NCBI GenBank assembly: GCA_021324655.1 | Contig: JAJPIP010000037.1 | Span: 1-34,825 of the forward strand | Origin: Pseudomonadota bacterium | GTDB taxonomy: Bacteria; Chloroflexota; UBA5177 | Reading direction: 5' to 3' | Length of the DNA stretch: 34,825 nt | Shown here: positions 7,624 to 16,126 of the stretch, in pieces | Layout of the letters: each line of letters opens with the position of its first letter | Numbering within the stretch: position 1 is the stretch's first letter | The notes under the pieces: model-generated | The model's database searches: none | Told to the model about the DNA's origin: nothing | Seen by the model: the letters and a program-made list of their open reading frames with translations, nothing else | Translations under genes and position numbers: made by a program

Positions 7624-9420
7624 ATGCAATTGCCCTTCTCCCACGCGATTCGCGCCGAACGGCCGGCTGCCGAAGCCACCCGATTCGGCGCACTGGCGAC
7701 ACTCGCCGCGCGCGTTGATCCGCTATTCCTCTTCCTGCTCGGCGTGGGCGTGATTCTGCGCCTGCTCGACGTGAACTGGGACCAATCCACGCACATCCAC
7801 CCGGACGAGCGCTTCCTTACCATGCTGGGCACGGCCATCCAGATGCCGCACAGCCTCGTCCAATACTTCGATCCCACCACCTCGCCGATGGCGCCGTACA
7901 ACAACTCGGTTGGGAAATTCATGGTCTATGGCATGCTGCCGATCGACCTGAACAAGGTGATCGCGGTCGTCCTGGGAAACGACAACTACAACAACTTTGT
8001 GCTACAGGGCCGGGTTCTGGCCGCATTCGCCGACAGCGCGGTGTTAGTCCTGGTCTTCGCCTCCGCACGCCTGCTCGAGCGCAAGGGATTGCCGCCGCAG
8101 GTCAAGTATTGGGCGCTGGCACTCTACGCCGTCACGGTTTTTCCGATCCAGCTGGCGCACTTTTTCGCGACCGATGCCTTCCTCAATGCCTTCATGTTCG
8201 GGTCGTTCTACTTTTCCCTGCGCTACGCGCTGTGTCGGGGGGACGGGAACCTCATCGCGGCGGCGGTCATCTTTGGATTCGCCGTGGCGACGAAGGTCAA
8301 TGCGGTCTATATCCTCCCTCTCGACATCTATCTGATCCTGCTGCCGCTGGTCCCCGCCGCCGACCACGACCTGCTCCGAGTCGTGCGCACCGTCCGCGCT
8401 GAGAGCCGGCCGGACCTCGGCCGTCTCGCCCTCCGGGCCATTGGGGTCGTCCTGACCTTCGGCATAGTCTCGTATCTCGCGCTCCGCCTCGGCGACCCGT
8501 ACATGTTCCAGAGCGCCAACCCGATTGACCCCCGCCTCAACATCAACTTCTACTCGAGTCTCAAGCAGCTCGAGGGCATGTACGGCCCCAGCCCGTATTA
8601 CCCTCCGGCCATCCAGTGGATGAACAAACCGCCCCTGGTCTTTGCCCTGATCAATATGGCCGTGTTCGGCCTCGGGATACCGTACTTTCTGCTGGTCGTG
8701 GCCGGCGGGTACGTCCTGTGGCACCGGCGCCAGGGCGGTATCCTGGCCGTTTGCCTCCTCTGGACGGTCGCTTTCTTCCTGTACCAATCGACTTCCTGGG
8801 ACAAGACGATGCGCTATTTCATCTTCCTGTACCCGTTTCTCGCCGTCTTCGCCGGCATCGGCGCTTACGCTCTGCTGCGCTCGCTGCCCTACCTCGCTCG
8901 GGTCGCCATTGTCGCGACGCTCCTCGTGTGGCCTCTGGCTTTCCTGTCCATCTACCTGCATCCTCTCTCACGAGTGACGGCCTCAGAGTGGATGTACGCC
9001 AATCTCCCGAACAACAGCACCATCCTCTGCGAGGAATGGGATGACTGCCTTCCGCTCGGCGTGCCGAATCCGGCCGGCAAGACGTTCAACACGGTCACGA
9101 TCCACAGCTTCTACTATCCCGATGACGCCACCAAGTGGCAGGCTTTGAACGCTGCCCTCAACCAGGGGAACTACCTGGTGCTGTCGTCGAATCGTGGCTG
9201 GGGGAGCATGCCGACCGCGCCGCAAGATTTCCCACGCATGACGGCCTTTTATCACGACCTCTTTGCCGGAAAGACCAGCTACCGGCTGGTGGCCGAGTTC
9301 ACGTCGTACCCGTCGTTGCGTTGGCTGGGAATCCCCATCGACTTTCCCGACCAGTGGTCGGAGGAAGCGTTCACGGTGTACGACCATCCCGAGGTCATGA
9401 TCTTCGAGCACATCCGGTGA
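7624..9420 (+). CDS. GT-C membrane glycosyltransferase (PMT/GT39-like)
   Basis: A 598-residue polytopic membrane protein with about 10-12 hydrophobic segments and a soluble C-terminal part. The first outward loop contains HPDERF (Asp61-Glu62), the acidic pair expected in PMT/ArnT-type GT-C enzymes, followed by a long loop before the next helices; these enzymes use a polyprenyl-phosphate sugar on the outer membrane face. The region YYPPAIQWMNKPPLVFALINM and the C-terminal EWDDCLPLG are typical of the Chloroflexota/archaeal large members. Start ATG 7624 has no clear ribosome site and may be read by coupling from the methyltransferase 15 bases upstream. The next GT-C gene overlaps its stop in a GTGA. 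Confidence 0.85.
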   Translation: MQLPFSHAIRAERPAAEATRFGALATLAARVDPLFLFLLGVGVILRLLDVNWDQSTHIHPDERFLTMLGTAIQMPHSLVQYFDPTTSPMAPYNNSVGKFMVYGMLPIDLNKVIAVVLGNDNYNNFVLQGRVLAAFADSAVLVLVFASARLLERKGLPPQVKYWALALYAVTVFPIQLAHFFATDAFLNAFMFGSFYFSLRYALCRGDGNLIAAAVIFGFAVATKVNAVYILPLDIYLILLPLVPAADHDLLRVVRTVRAESRPDLGRLALRAIGVVLTFGIVSYLALRLGDPYMFQSANPIDPRLNINFYSSLKQLEGMYGPSPYYPPAIQWMNKPPLVFALINMAVFGLGIPYFLLVVAGGYVLWHRRQGGILAVCLLWTVAFFLYQSTSWDKTMRYFIFLYPFLAVFAGIGAYALLRSLPYLARVAIVATLLVWPLAFLSIYLHPLSRVTASEWMYANLPNNSTILCEEWDDCLPLGVPNPAGKTFNTVTIHSFYYPDDATKWQALNAALNQGNYLVLSSNRGWGSMPTAPQDFPRMTAFYHDLFAGKTSYRLVAEFTSYPSLRWLGIPIDFPDQWSEEAFTVYDHPEVMIFEHIR

Positions 9421-10952
9421 CGGTCATCGCCGAACCGGATCTCCGGCGGCACAGTGGCGCCGACCGGGAAACCTCGTACCGCAATGAGGCGTTGCTCGTG
9501 GCCGCTCTCACGCTGCTGGGTCTGGCCATCCGGCTCTACCGCCTCGATACCATCCCGGCCGAAATGTGGGGTGATGTCCTCTTCCACCACTACCTCGCGA
9601 GTCTGGTTCTCGGCCACCAGTTTTATCTGGACTACCGGTTCGGCGGTGACGGACCAATGCTCTCGTACATCATCGCCGGCCTCTCCGCCCTCTTCGGGCT
9701 CACCTTCTTCACCATCAAGCTCGCGACTGTCCTGGCCGGAACTCTGCTCGTCCCTCTGGACTACCTGCTCACCCGCCAACTTTTCGGGCGCCGCGTCGCT
9801 GCGATCGCCGCTCTCCTGACCGCGATCTCCTTCTGGGCAATCACCTTTTCTCGTCAGGGTAAGCCGTACATCCTGGCCGCGGTCTTCTTCGCCCTGGCGC
9901 TGTGGCTCGTCTTGAGCGGCCGGCAACTCCTGGGCGGTGTCGCCCTCGGCCTCGGCATGTACACACAGGCCGCTTTCTGGGGGGCACCGCTGGCGTTCGT
10001 CACTACGCCCTACGTTCTGCTCTGGGGGGCCATCGTGGCCCTGCCCGTGATCGTTAATTTCGCCCGCAATCCGAGCGCGCTGCTCGGTTCCAGCAGCTAC
10101 ATCGGCTCCAAGCTCCACCAGCAACACTCGGCCACCGGGATCGTCCTGCGGGTTCTCGATAACATCTGGCGGGACATCCTCTCCTACAACGTCCGCGGCG
10201 ATGCCACCTTCCGCCATAACATCCCCTACCACCCCAATCTCGATCGGCTCAGCGGCATCTTCTTCGTGCTCGGCGTGGCATTGATTCTGTGGCGCATCGG
10301 CCATCACAGGGACTGGAGACTCCTGAAGTGGGTGGTCATTCCCTTCGCCGTCATCCAGATCCCCTCGGTGCTGGATCAGACGGCGAGCAATATACCGGCG
10401 ATGGGTCGGATGGTCGGCGCCGTGCCGCTCACCATGGCGACGATCGCCTATGCCCTTGACCGCACGGCGATGGTGTCCCTGTTCTGGCTGCGTCGCCTCT
10501 CCCACCCCCGGCTTGTCGTGGGGAGCACGCTCGCCGCGGTCCTCATCGTCATTTTCGGCATCAACTTCTACAACTACTTCGTCGTCTATCCACGCACGCT
10601 TCCCAACGGCAACACACCTTTTGGCGCCACCATCGCCACCCGGATCGATCAGACGTCACCGCGGACGTATTCTTTCGTCATCGGTTGTTGTTGGGGCGAC
10701 TGGGGGCAGCCGGAGCCGGATGCCGTGTCGGAGGTCGTGACCGCGCACCGTTATGTAATCACGGTGCAGACGTTCCAGGATGCGGCATCGCAAATCTCCA
10801 CGCTACCCCGCGGCAGTCACGTCCTGCTCTTCATGGATCCCGCCACGCCGTCCGCGCTGTACGCGACCCTACCGGTCCGTGTCGCGTCATCCTGGGTCTT
10901 GCGCCGCAACGGCTGGGATGTCGCCCGGGTCCTCGGCGGCCGGTCGCTATAA
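9417..10952 (+). CDS. GT-C membrane glycosyltransferase (GT39-like)
   Basis: A 511-residue polytopic protein. The start is GTG 9417, whose GTGA overlaps the previous gene's TGA; the same frame is open back to 9135 but that would overlap the neighbour by 286 bases. After the first helix comes YRLDTIPAEMWGDVLFHH (residues 41-58), with Glu49 and Asp53 as likely GT-C acidic residues, then a series of about ten helices including FWAITFSRQGKPYILAAVFF. The C-terminal soluble part is short. It is probably an outward-facing transferase using a lipid-linked sugar, working with the preceding gene. Donor and acceptor cannot be assigned. Confidence 0.82.
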   Translation: MTVIAEPDLRRHSGADRETSYRNEALLVAALTLLGLAIRLYRLDTIPAEMWGDVLFHHYLASLVLGHQFYLDYRFGGDGPMLSYIIAGLSALFGLTFFTIKLATVLAGTLLVPLDYLLTRQLFGRRVAAIAALLTAISFWAITFSRQGKPYILAAVFFALALWLVLSGRQLLGGVALGLGMYTQAAFWGAPLAFVTTPYVLLWGAIVALPVIVNFARNPSALLGSSSYIGSKLHQQHSATGIVLRVLDNIWRDILSYNVRGDATFRHNIPYHPNLDRLSGIFFVLGVALILWRIGHHRDWRLLKWVVIPFAVIQIPSVLDQTASNIPAMGRMVGAVPLTMATIAYALDRTAMVSLFWLRRLSHPRLVVGSTLAAVLIVIFGINFYNYFVVYPRTLPNGNTPFGATIATRIDQTSPRTYSFVIGCCWGDWGQPEPDAVSEVVTAHRYVITVQTFQDAASQISTLPRGSHVLLFMDPATPSALYATLPVRVASSWVLRRNGWDVARVLGGRSL

Positions 10953-10978
10953 TCAGCCGCTCGAAGGAGGGGCGAGAC

Positions 10979-12004
10979 ATGGCGCGTATTCTGATCACGG
11001 GCGGAGCCGGCTTCGTGGGGAGCAATCTGGCGCACCACATGATCGAGGCCGGTCACGATGTCACCCTCTTCGACAATCTCTCGCGTCGCGGCTCTGCATT
11101 GAATCTGGCGTGGCTGGGAGAGCAGCACGGCGAGGGATTCCGTTTCATCAAGGGCGACGTCCGTGACGCCGGTGCGATTGTCGAGGCAGCTCATGGGCAG
11201 GAGGTCATCTATCACACCGCTGCCCAGACGGCGGTAACAACGTCGGTGCGCGATCCCCGTGAGGACTTCGAGATCAACGCGCAGGGCACCTTCAACACCC
11301 TGGAAGCGGCACGAAACAATGGCGTCGAGCGGCCCATTTTCATCATGACCTCGACCAACAAGGTGTATGGGGGAATGGAGGATGTCGCAGTCGAGGAGAC
11401 TGCCACCGGCTATCGCTTCCCCGATCTCCCGCAAGGCGTGGACGAGTCACGCCCCCTCGATTTCCACTCACCATATGGGTGCTCCAAGGGCGCGGCCGAT
11501 CAGTACGTCCGCGATTACTCCCGGATCTACGGCTTGCGCAGCGTGGTCTTCCGCATGAGCTGCATCTATGGGCCCCATCAGTGGGGGATGGAGGACCAGG
11601 CATGGGTTGCCTGGCTCACAATTCAGGCTCTGAAAGGGCGCCCCATCACGATCTATGGAGACGGCAAGCAAGTGCGGGACATCTTGTACGTCGACGATCT
11701 GGTTCACGCCTTCGAGGCGGCGACCAAGCGCATCGACGTCGCCGCCGGACAAATCTACAACCTTGGTGGAGGGCCGGAGAATGCGCTTTCCATCTGGCAG
11801 GATTTGCGGCCCGTGCTGTCGGCTGCCCTCGGCAGCCAGGTTCCGGAGGCCACCTACGCCGACTGGCGTCCGGGCGATCAGAAGATCTATGTCAGTAACA
11901 CGGCGAAAGCCGGCACTGAGCTTGGTTGGACGCCCGAGGTCGGGATCGAGGAAGGCGTCGCGCGGCTGGTGGCGTGGGCACGCTGCAACACGGACAGCTT
12001 TTAG
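10979..12004 (+). CDS. SDR-family nucleotide-sugar epimerase, CDP-paratose/tyvelose 2-epimerase-like
   Basis: A 341-residue extended SDR. The NAD-binding TGGAGFVG is at residues 7-14, the catalytic Ser/Thr is in TSTNKVYGG (124-132), and YxxxK is Y166-x3-K170 in SPYGCSK. The combination STNKVYG, LDFHSPYGCSKGAADQYVRD and GMEDQAWVAWL is the wording of the RfbE/Tyv CDP-paratose 2-epimerase subfamily, which inverts C2 of a 3,6-dideoxyhexose. No gene for making CDP-3,6-dideoxyhexoses is in the window, so a related CDP- or UDP-sugar is possible. ATG 10979 follows AAGGAGG at 10964-10970; an upstream in-frame start at 10685 overlaps the preceding gene and is not used. A TATAAT at 10948-10953 overlaps the upstream stop codon but lacks a -35. 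Confidence 0.85.
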   Translation: MARILITGGAGFVGSNLAHHMIEAGHDVTLFDNLSRRGSALNLAWLGEQHGEGFRFIKGDVRDAGAIVEAAHGQEVIYHTAAQTAVTTSVRDPREDFEINAQGTFNTLEAARNNGVERPIFIMTSTNKVYGGMEDVAVEETATGYRFPDLPQGVDESRPLDFHSPYGCSKGAADQYVRDYSRIYGLRSVVFRMSCIYGPHQWGMEDQAWVAWLTIQALKGRPITIYGDGKQVRDILYVDDLVHAFEAATKRIDVAAGQIYNLGGGPENALSIWQDLRPVLSAALGSQVPEATYADWRPGDQKIYVSNTAKAGTELGWTPEVGIEEGVARLVAWARCNTDSF

Positions 12005-12010
12005 ACGCGC

Positions 12011-13150
12011 ATGCGCATCCTGATCGTTCTGACGTACTACCGCCCTCACATCAGCGGCCTGACCCTCTACGCGCAGCGCCTGGCTGAGGGGCTCAGCCGC
12101 CGCGGCCATCACGTCACTGTCCTGGCGTCACAGCACGCGCCGGACTTGCCGGGAGAAGAGATGATCGCCGGCGTCCGCGTGGTGCGGGTGCCGGTCGCGT
12201 TTCGCGTCGGCAAAGGGCCGGTCATGCCGGCGTTTCCCTGGTATCTCGCCAGGCTGGCCCGCGAAAGCGACATCGTCAGTATCCACCTCCCACAGCTGGA
12301 AAGTGGGATCGCCGCCGGGGTGGCACGGGTCGCCGGGCGACCCGCCGTCCTCACCTATCACTGTGACCTGCAGCTTCCACCCGGCGCCGCCAACCGGGCC
12401 ATCGACACTGTCGTGTTCGGCATGAACTGGGCGGCCGGCCGGGCCGCCAACCGGATCGTCGCGTACACCCACGACTACGCTCGTCACTCACGGCTCCTCA
12501 GCCGTTTTCCGGACAAGATAGAGGTCATCCCTCCCCCCGTTATCCCTCCCGCGGAATCAGACACTTCGGGAGAGCTGCGGCGTTCTCTCGGGCTCGAGGA
12601 AAAACTCGTTGTCGGCTCCGCCTGCCGGGTTGCCACGGAGAAGGGGCTGGAGTACCTCCTGGATAGCCTCCCCCTCATAACGAGCGATCGGCCGGTTCAC
12701 CTCCTCCATGCCGGCGAATCCAGGAACGTCCCGGGAGAAGGTGACTACCTGCGCCGGCTCCAGCCGCTCATCGAGCGCTACGCCGACCGCGTTACGTTTC
12801 TTGGCCAGCTACCGCCGGAGGCCATGCATGATTTCTTTTCCAGCCTGGATGTACTCGTCGTCTCGAGCGTCAATCCGACTGAGTCGTTCGGTCTGGTTCA
12901 GGTGGAAGCGATGATGGCGGGGACCCCGGTGGTCGCCACCGACCTGCCCGGGGTTCGGGAGCCCGTCCGCATGACCGGCATGGGTGAAGTCGTGCCCGTC
13001 CGCGACGCCGTGGCCCTGGCTGCCGGAATCAGCCAGGTCGCGGCAAATCCGAACCGCTACATCCACCCGCGGGACGAGATCGTCTCTCAGTTCGACTTGA
13101 ACCGGACGCTCGACGCCTACGAGAGGCTCTTTCACGCCCAGGTGGCCTGA
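12011..13150 (+). CDS. GT4-family glycosyltransferase
   Basis: A 379-residue GT-B fold enzyme. The N-terminal MRILIVLTYYRPHISGLTLY resembles the acceptor-binding opening of GT4 proteins. The nucleotide-sugar-binding half has LLHAGE (231-236), VTFLGQLP (261-268) and the EX7E pair Glu291/Glu299 in ESFGLVQVEAMMAGTPVV. It is cytoplasmic and retaining by family, adding a sugar from an NDP donor to a lipid-linked or glycan acceptor. It starts 7 bases after the epimerase stop; no ribosome site is obvious, so coupling is likely. The epimerase product may be its donor, an inference from position only. Confidence 0.9.
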   Translation: MRILIVLTYYRPHISGLTLYAQRLAEGLSRRGHHVTVLASQHAPDLPGEEMIAGVRVVRVPVAFRVGKGPVMPAFPWYLARLARESDIVSIHLPQLESGIAAGVARVAGRPAVLTYHCDLQLPPGAANRAIDTVVFGMNWAAGRAANRIVAYTHDYARHSRLLSRFPDKIEVIPPPVIPPAESDTSGELRRSLGLEEKLVVGSACRVATEKGLEYLLDSLPLITSDRPVHLLHAGESRNVPGEGDYLRRLQPLIERYADRVTFLGQLPPEAMHDFFSSLDVLVVSSVNPTESFGLVQVEAMMAGTPVVATDLPGVREPVRMTGMGEVVPVRDAVALAAGISQVAANPNRYIHPRDEIVSQFDLNRTLDAYERLFHAQVA

Positions 13151-13171
13151 CACCAGCAACAGAGGAATATC

Positions 13172-13921
13172 ATGGACCTCACGATTCTCGGCTCCAGCCC
13201 CGCGACCGAAAATGCCGGCGGCGCCTGCTCCGGCTATCTGGTATCGACCGGACACACCCGGCTCCTCGTGGATTGCGGGCACGGGGTCGTGTCCGTGCTC
13301 CGCGAGGTCACCGAGCTGAAAGCGCTCTCGGCGATCCTTATATCCCACATGCACCCCGACCACTTCTTCGATCTGGTGCCACTGGCATACGGCTTTCTCT
13401 TCGGCAAGGTACCGTCCATCCCGTTGTTCTTGCCCCCGGACGGCGCGCAGACTCTCCACGACCTGGCGGCCGCCGTCCGACTACCGGAGGGCTTCTTCGA
13501 GCGGCTCTTTCAGATCAGCACATACGACCCGACGGCTTCTCTGCGCTGTGGTGAAGTCACGATCACGTTTGCTCACACGCGCCACGCCATCCCGGCGTAC
13601 GCCATGCGCTTCGTTCACGACGGCCGCGCCCTGTTTTACTCGTCCGACACAGCACCCGATCACCGGGTGGCTGCTCTCATGCAGGACGCTGACGTCGCTC
13701 TGGTCGAGGCAACCGCCCCGCTGTACAGCGAGGACAGTGACAGCGCCACCATCCATCTCGACGCCCCCTCGGCGGGGCGGATGGCCCGAGAGGCAGGCGT
13801 TCGCGCGCTGATTCTGACCCATACCTGGTATCCCGTGGCCGCCGAGACCCTCAGCTTGGGCGGCGAAGCTTTCGGCGGGCCAATTAGCCTGGCGCGTGAG
13901 CGGTCCGTTTATCGGGTCTAG
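13172..13921 (+). CDS. metallo-beta-lactamase-fold hydrolase (RNase Z-like)
   Basis: A 249-residue MBL-fold protein with a complete two-metal ligand set: HMHPDH (His59, His61, Asp63, His64), His138 in TRHAIP, Asp159 in SSDTAP and His217 in LTHTW. The layout resembles the RNase Z/cyclic phosphodiesterase branch but lacks the RNase Z exosite arm, so it is better called a general MBL hydrolase. ATG 13172 has AGAGGAAT just upstream. Its TAG stop is embedded in a CTAG shared with the stop of pyrE on the opposite strand. Confidence 0.88.
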   Translation: MDLTILGSSPATENAGGACSGYLVSTGHTRLLVDCGHGVVSVLREVTELKALSAILISHMHPDHFFDLVPLAYGFLFGKVPSIPLFLPPDGAQTLHDLAAAVRLPEGFFERLFQISTYDPTASLRCGEVTITFAHTRHAIPAYAMRFVHDGRALFYSSDTAPDHRVAALMQDADVALVEATAPLYSEDSDSATIHLDAPSAGRMAREAGVRALILTHTWYPVAAETLSLGGEAFGGPISLARERSVYRV

Positions 13922-14472
13922 GGTCGATACCCGTCGAGAAGTTCCGCGACCGTAAAGACCGACTGGTAGGGATAGCCGGCGGACTCAATCGCCGCCGCGC
14001 CTCCCTCGTGCCGATCGATCAGTCCCGCCACTCCCACGAGCACTCCGCCGTGTTCCGTTACCACCCGAGCGGCTCGCAGCGCGGATTCGCCTGTTGTCAC
14101 CGTATCTTCGAGAATCGCGACCGATAGCCCCTCGTGCCAGGGGCCCTCTATGAGCTTGCCCGCCCCGTGGCCCTTCGCCTCCTTGCGGACGATGAGTGCG
14201 TCCAGCGGATGCTCGGACAACGCCGAAACGACAGCAACGGCGGTCACTAGAGGATCAGCACCCAATGTCAAACCTGCCGTGGCGCGAGCCGGCCAGCGAC
14301 GGACCAAATCGAAAAGCAGGCGTCCACAGAGCACACTGCCCTCGGCCGACAGCGTCACGGCGCGGGCGTCGATGTAGTACGGGGCACGCCGGCCGGACGA
14401 TAGCACAAAGTCCCCGCGTAGTACCGCGTGATCGCGCAAGAGAGCGAGAAGGCGTGCCCGGTCCTCAGACAC
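13918..14472 (-). CDS. pyrE: orotate phosphoribosyltransferase
   Basis: A 184-residue type I phosphoribosyltransferase that converts orotate and PRPP to OMP in pyrimidine synthesis. The FVLSSGRRAPYYID segment (22-35) contacts orotate. RKEAKGHGAGKLIEG (96-110) is the flexible catalytic loop, and VAILEDTVTTGESAL (118-132) is the PRPP-binding motif. Length is normal for the shorter bacterial forms. The start is GTG 14472, overlapping the end of the small upstream gene by 8 bases, which suggests coupled translation. The 3' end overlaps the MBL gene stop by 4 bases. Confidence 0.95.
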   Translation of the reverse strand: MSEDRARLLALLRDHAVLRGDFVLSSGRRAPYYIDARAVTLSAEGSVLCGRLLFDLVRRWPARATAGLTLGADPLVTAVAVVSALSEHPLDALIVRKEAKGHGAGKLIEGPWHEGLSVAILEDTVTTGESALRAARVVTEHGGVLVGVAGLIDRHEGGAAAIESAGYPYQSVFTVAELLDGYRP

Positions 14473-14710
14473 CGCCGCTCCGCTCGCGCATCAGCCGTTC
14501 GGCCCGTCGCAAGTCTTCGGCGATGTCCTTCGATTGACGATCCAGTGACGACCACAAATCTTCCGGCTCGTCCGCCGCTTCGAGATGCTCCAGAATTTCT
14601 TCGGCACCGACGCGCAACCGCCGCCGGATGGCGTCCTGGGTGGGGGCAGCCTGGACCTCCTCCACGCAACGGCGGAGGGCGTGCACGGCGCGCGCTAGAC
14701 TCTCTTCCAT
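14465..14710 (-). CDS. small helical protein coupled to pyrE, unknown function
   Basis: An 81-residue, highly charged, probably all-helical protein (MEESLARAVHALRR start, DEPEDLWSSLDRQSKDIAEDLRR near the end) with no signal peptide or membrane segment. Its last 8 bases overlap the pyrE start. No family is recognised. A TACGAT at 14720-14725 (minus strand) sits only a few bases before the ATG and could make a leaderless transcript, but no -35 supports it. Confidence 0.6.
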   Translation of the reverse strand: MEESLARAVHALRRCVEEVQAAPTQDAIRRRLRVGAEEILEHLEAADEPEDLWSSLDRQSKDIAEDLRRAERLMRERSGGV

Positions 14711-14870
14711 GCGTCAATCGTACCTGGTTTCCGGTCAGCTTGACGGTCGGTGTACGTTAGGCCGTCGCAGGGGCGAGGTCAGGCGCCGCGGCCGGCCGTT
14801 TCGTGCCGGTACATGGCCGACTCCGAGACGATGACGGACGGTCGCGCGGCAGCCCTAGTGGGAGGAAGGA

Positions 14871-15638
14871 ATGGCACTGCTGGACGGAAACCACGCTGTG
14901 ATCTGGGGCGTGGCGAATCGGGCGAGTATCGGATGGGCGATAGCTCAGGCATTGCACCGGGAAGGGGCAACACTGGCGCTCACCTATGAGAGCGATCGTG
15001 TCGAATCACGCGTTCAAGAGCTGGTCGACCAGATCCCGGGTACGTTGATGCTCAAGGCTGACGTCCAGAAGGACGGCGAGATCGAGTCTGTCTACGATCG
15101 AATCAAGTCGGAGTGGGGTCATCTCGATACGGTGGTGCACAGCATCGCGTACGCCCCAAAGGAGGAGATGGTCGGGGCCTTCATTGACACCAGCCGCCAG
15201 GGATTCAACACCACGCTCGATATCAGCGCATACTCCCTCATCGGCATCACGCGCCCCGCCGTGTCTCTGATGCCCGAGGGAGGAAGCGTGATGGCGATGA
15301 CGTACATCGCCAGCCGCCGCGTCTTCCCCAGCTACAACGTGATGGGAATCGCCAAGTCCGCCCTCGAGTCGATCGTGCGCTACCTCGCCTCCGATCTCGG
15401 GCCGCAGAACATTCGCGTTAACGCCATATCGGCCGGGCCCATCTCGACGCTGGCCGCCAAGGGCGTGCCGGGATTCACGCGCTTCAAGCAGGCCTACACG
15501 GAGCGTGCTCCGCTCGGGCGGTCAACCGATCCTGCAGAAGTCGGTGATACCGCCGTCTATCTTGCCAGTCACCTGAGCAGGGGTGTCACCGGCGACGTGC
15601 TTTACGTGGATGAGGGGTACCACGTGGTAGGCTTCTGA
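14871..15638 (+). CDS. fabI: enoyl-[acyl-carrier-protein] reductase (NADH), FabI type
   Basis: A 255-residue short-chain dehydrogenase of the FabI class, reducing trans-2-enoyl-ACP in fatty acid elongation. The cofactor site has WGVANRASIGWAIA (12-25), the FabI variant of the glycine motif. The catalytic residues are Tyr145 and Tyr155 with Lys162, in the FabI spacing Y-x9-Y-x6-K (YNVMGIAKSALE). SIAYAP (91-96) and ISAGPISTLA are also family hallmarks. ATG 14871 follows GGAGGAAGG. The next gene begins one base after the stop. The 160-base divergent region upstream contains a TTGACG at 14739-14744 without a matching -10. Confidence 0.96.
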   Translation: MALLDGNHAVIWGVANRASIGWAIAQALHREGATLALTYESDRVESRVQELVDQIPGTLMLKADVQKDGEIESVYDRIKSEWGHLDTVVHSIAYAPKEEMVGAFIDTSRQGFNTTLDISAYSLIGITRPAVSLMPEGGSVMAMTYIASRRVFPSYNVMGIAKSALESIVRYLASDLGPQNIRVNAISAGPISTLAAKGVPGFTRFKQAYTERAPLGRSTDPAEVGDTAVYLASHLSRGVTGDVLYVDEGYHVVGF

Positions 15639-15639
15639 T

Positions 15640-16020
15640 ATGCAAGAGGCGGAGGGAACGGCCGCCCGGTTCGCGCAGAGGCTCCAGAATCTGGATGCCG
15701 ACATGACCTCTCTGCAATTGGAGCTGTCCCGCAAGGGACTGATACCGATGGCAATGAAGACGCGGCGGCTGATTCGCGCGACGCGGAACCTCCTGGACGC
15801 CAACATCGCGGTTCTATTCCCGGACGACACGGCGGAGGTGCGCGAAGATATGCACCAGCTGCTGGATTCCGCCGATCGCCAGGTCGAGCTCGCCCTGCGC
15901 GAGGACTACGAGTTCGAATCTATTCAGCAGCGGTTGTACATGGCGACAGCGCAGGGTGAGTACGTCGTCAAGACGATGGTTACCGCCCTCAATGAACTGC
16001 AAAGCACCCACCGTCTGTAA
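15640..16020 (+). CDS. small helical protein coupled to fabI, unknown function
   Basis: A 126-residue, mostly helical, charged protein (MQEAEGTAARFAQRLQN start) with no membrane segment or recognised motif. Its ATG comes one base after the fabI TGA and no separate ribosome site is visible, so translation is probably coupled. It is likely a cytoplasmic accessory or structural protein, but no function is proposed. Its TAA is followed immediately by the candidate promoter at 16021. Confidence 0.6.
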   Translation: MQEAEGTAARFAQRLQNLDADMTSLQLELSRKGLIPMAMKTRRLIRATRNLLDANIAVLFPDDTAEVREDMHQLLDSADRQVELALREDYEFESIQQRLYMATAQGEYVVKTMVTALNELQSTHRL

Positions 16021-16051
16021 TTGACGGTAAGACGCAGCCACCAATTACAAT
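16021..16051 (+). promoter_or_regulatory. candidate promoter of the DUF2298 operon
   Basis: TTGACG (16021-16026) begins directly after the preceding stop codon, with TACAAT at 16046-16051. The 19-base spacer is slightly long. Predicted transcription starts near 16058, upstream of the terminator-like hairpin at 16075-16099. Confidence 0.5.
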
Positions 16052-16074
16052 GACCTGCTCCGCCTCCCCCGTCG

Positions 16075-16099
16075 ACGTGCTGCGTTGCAGCACGTTTTT
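16075..16099 (+). terminator. intrinsic terminator between the fabI operon and the DUF2298 genes
   Basis: A perfect 9-base stem, ACGTGCTGC (16075-16083) and GCAGCACGT (16087-16095), has a 3-base loop and runs into TTTTT (16095-16099). It lies 55 bases past the fabI-operon stop and 28 bases before the preferred DUF2298 start at 16127. Because a promoter-like element lies before it, it may end the upstream transcript, act in the DUF2298 leader, or both. Confidence 0.75.
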
Positions 16100-16126
16100 C
16101 ACGTCCCGATTCGGAAGAGAGCGCGT

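Noticed and set aside
9135-9416. An upstream extension of the second GT-C gene
   Set aside because: It would overlap the preceding gene by 286 bases and adds 94 low-complexity residues; GTG 9417 in the GTGA overlap is far more natural.
8044-10505. Long minus-strand frames (305 and 408 codons) opposite the GT-C genes
   Set aside because: Their translations are repetitive Glu/Asp/Gln/Arg-rich strings, as expected from antisense of GC-rich membrane-protein genes; the plus strand has convincing helices and motifs.
14739-14760. A TTGACG-based promoter for fabI
   Set aside because: No -10-like hexamer appears at 15-19 bases downstream; the fabI promoter is not identified.
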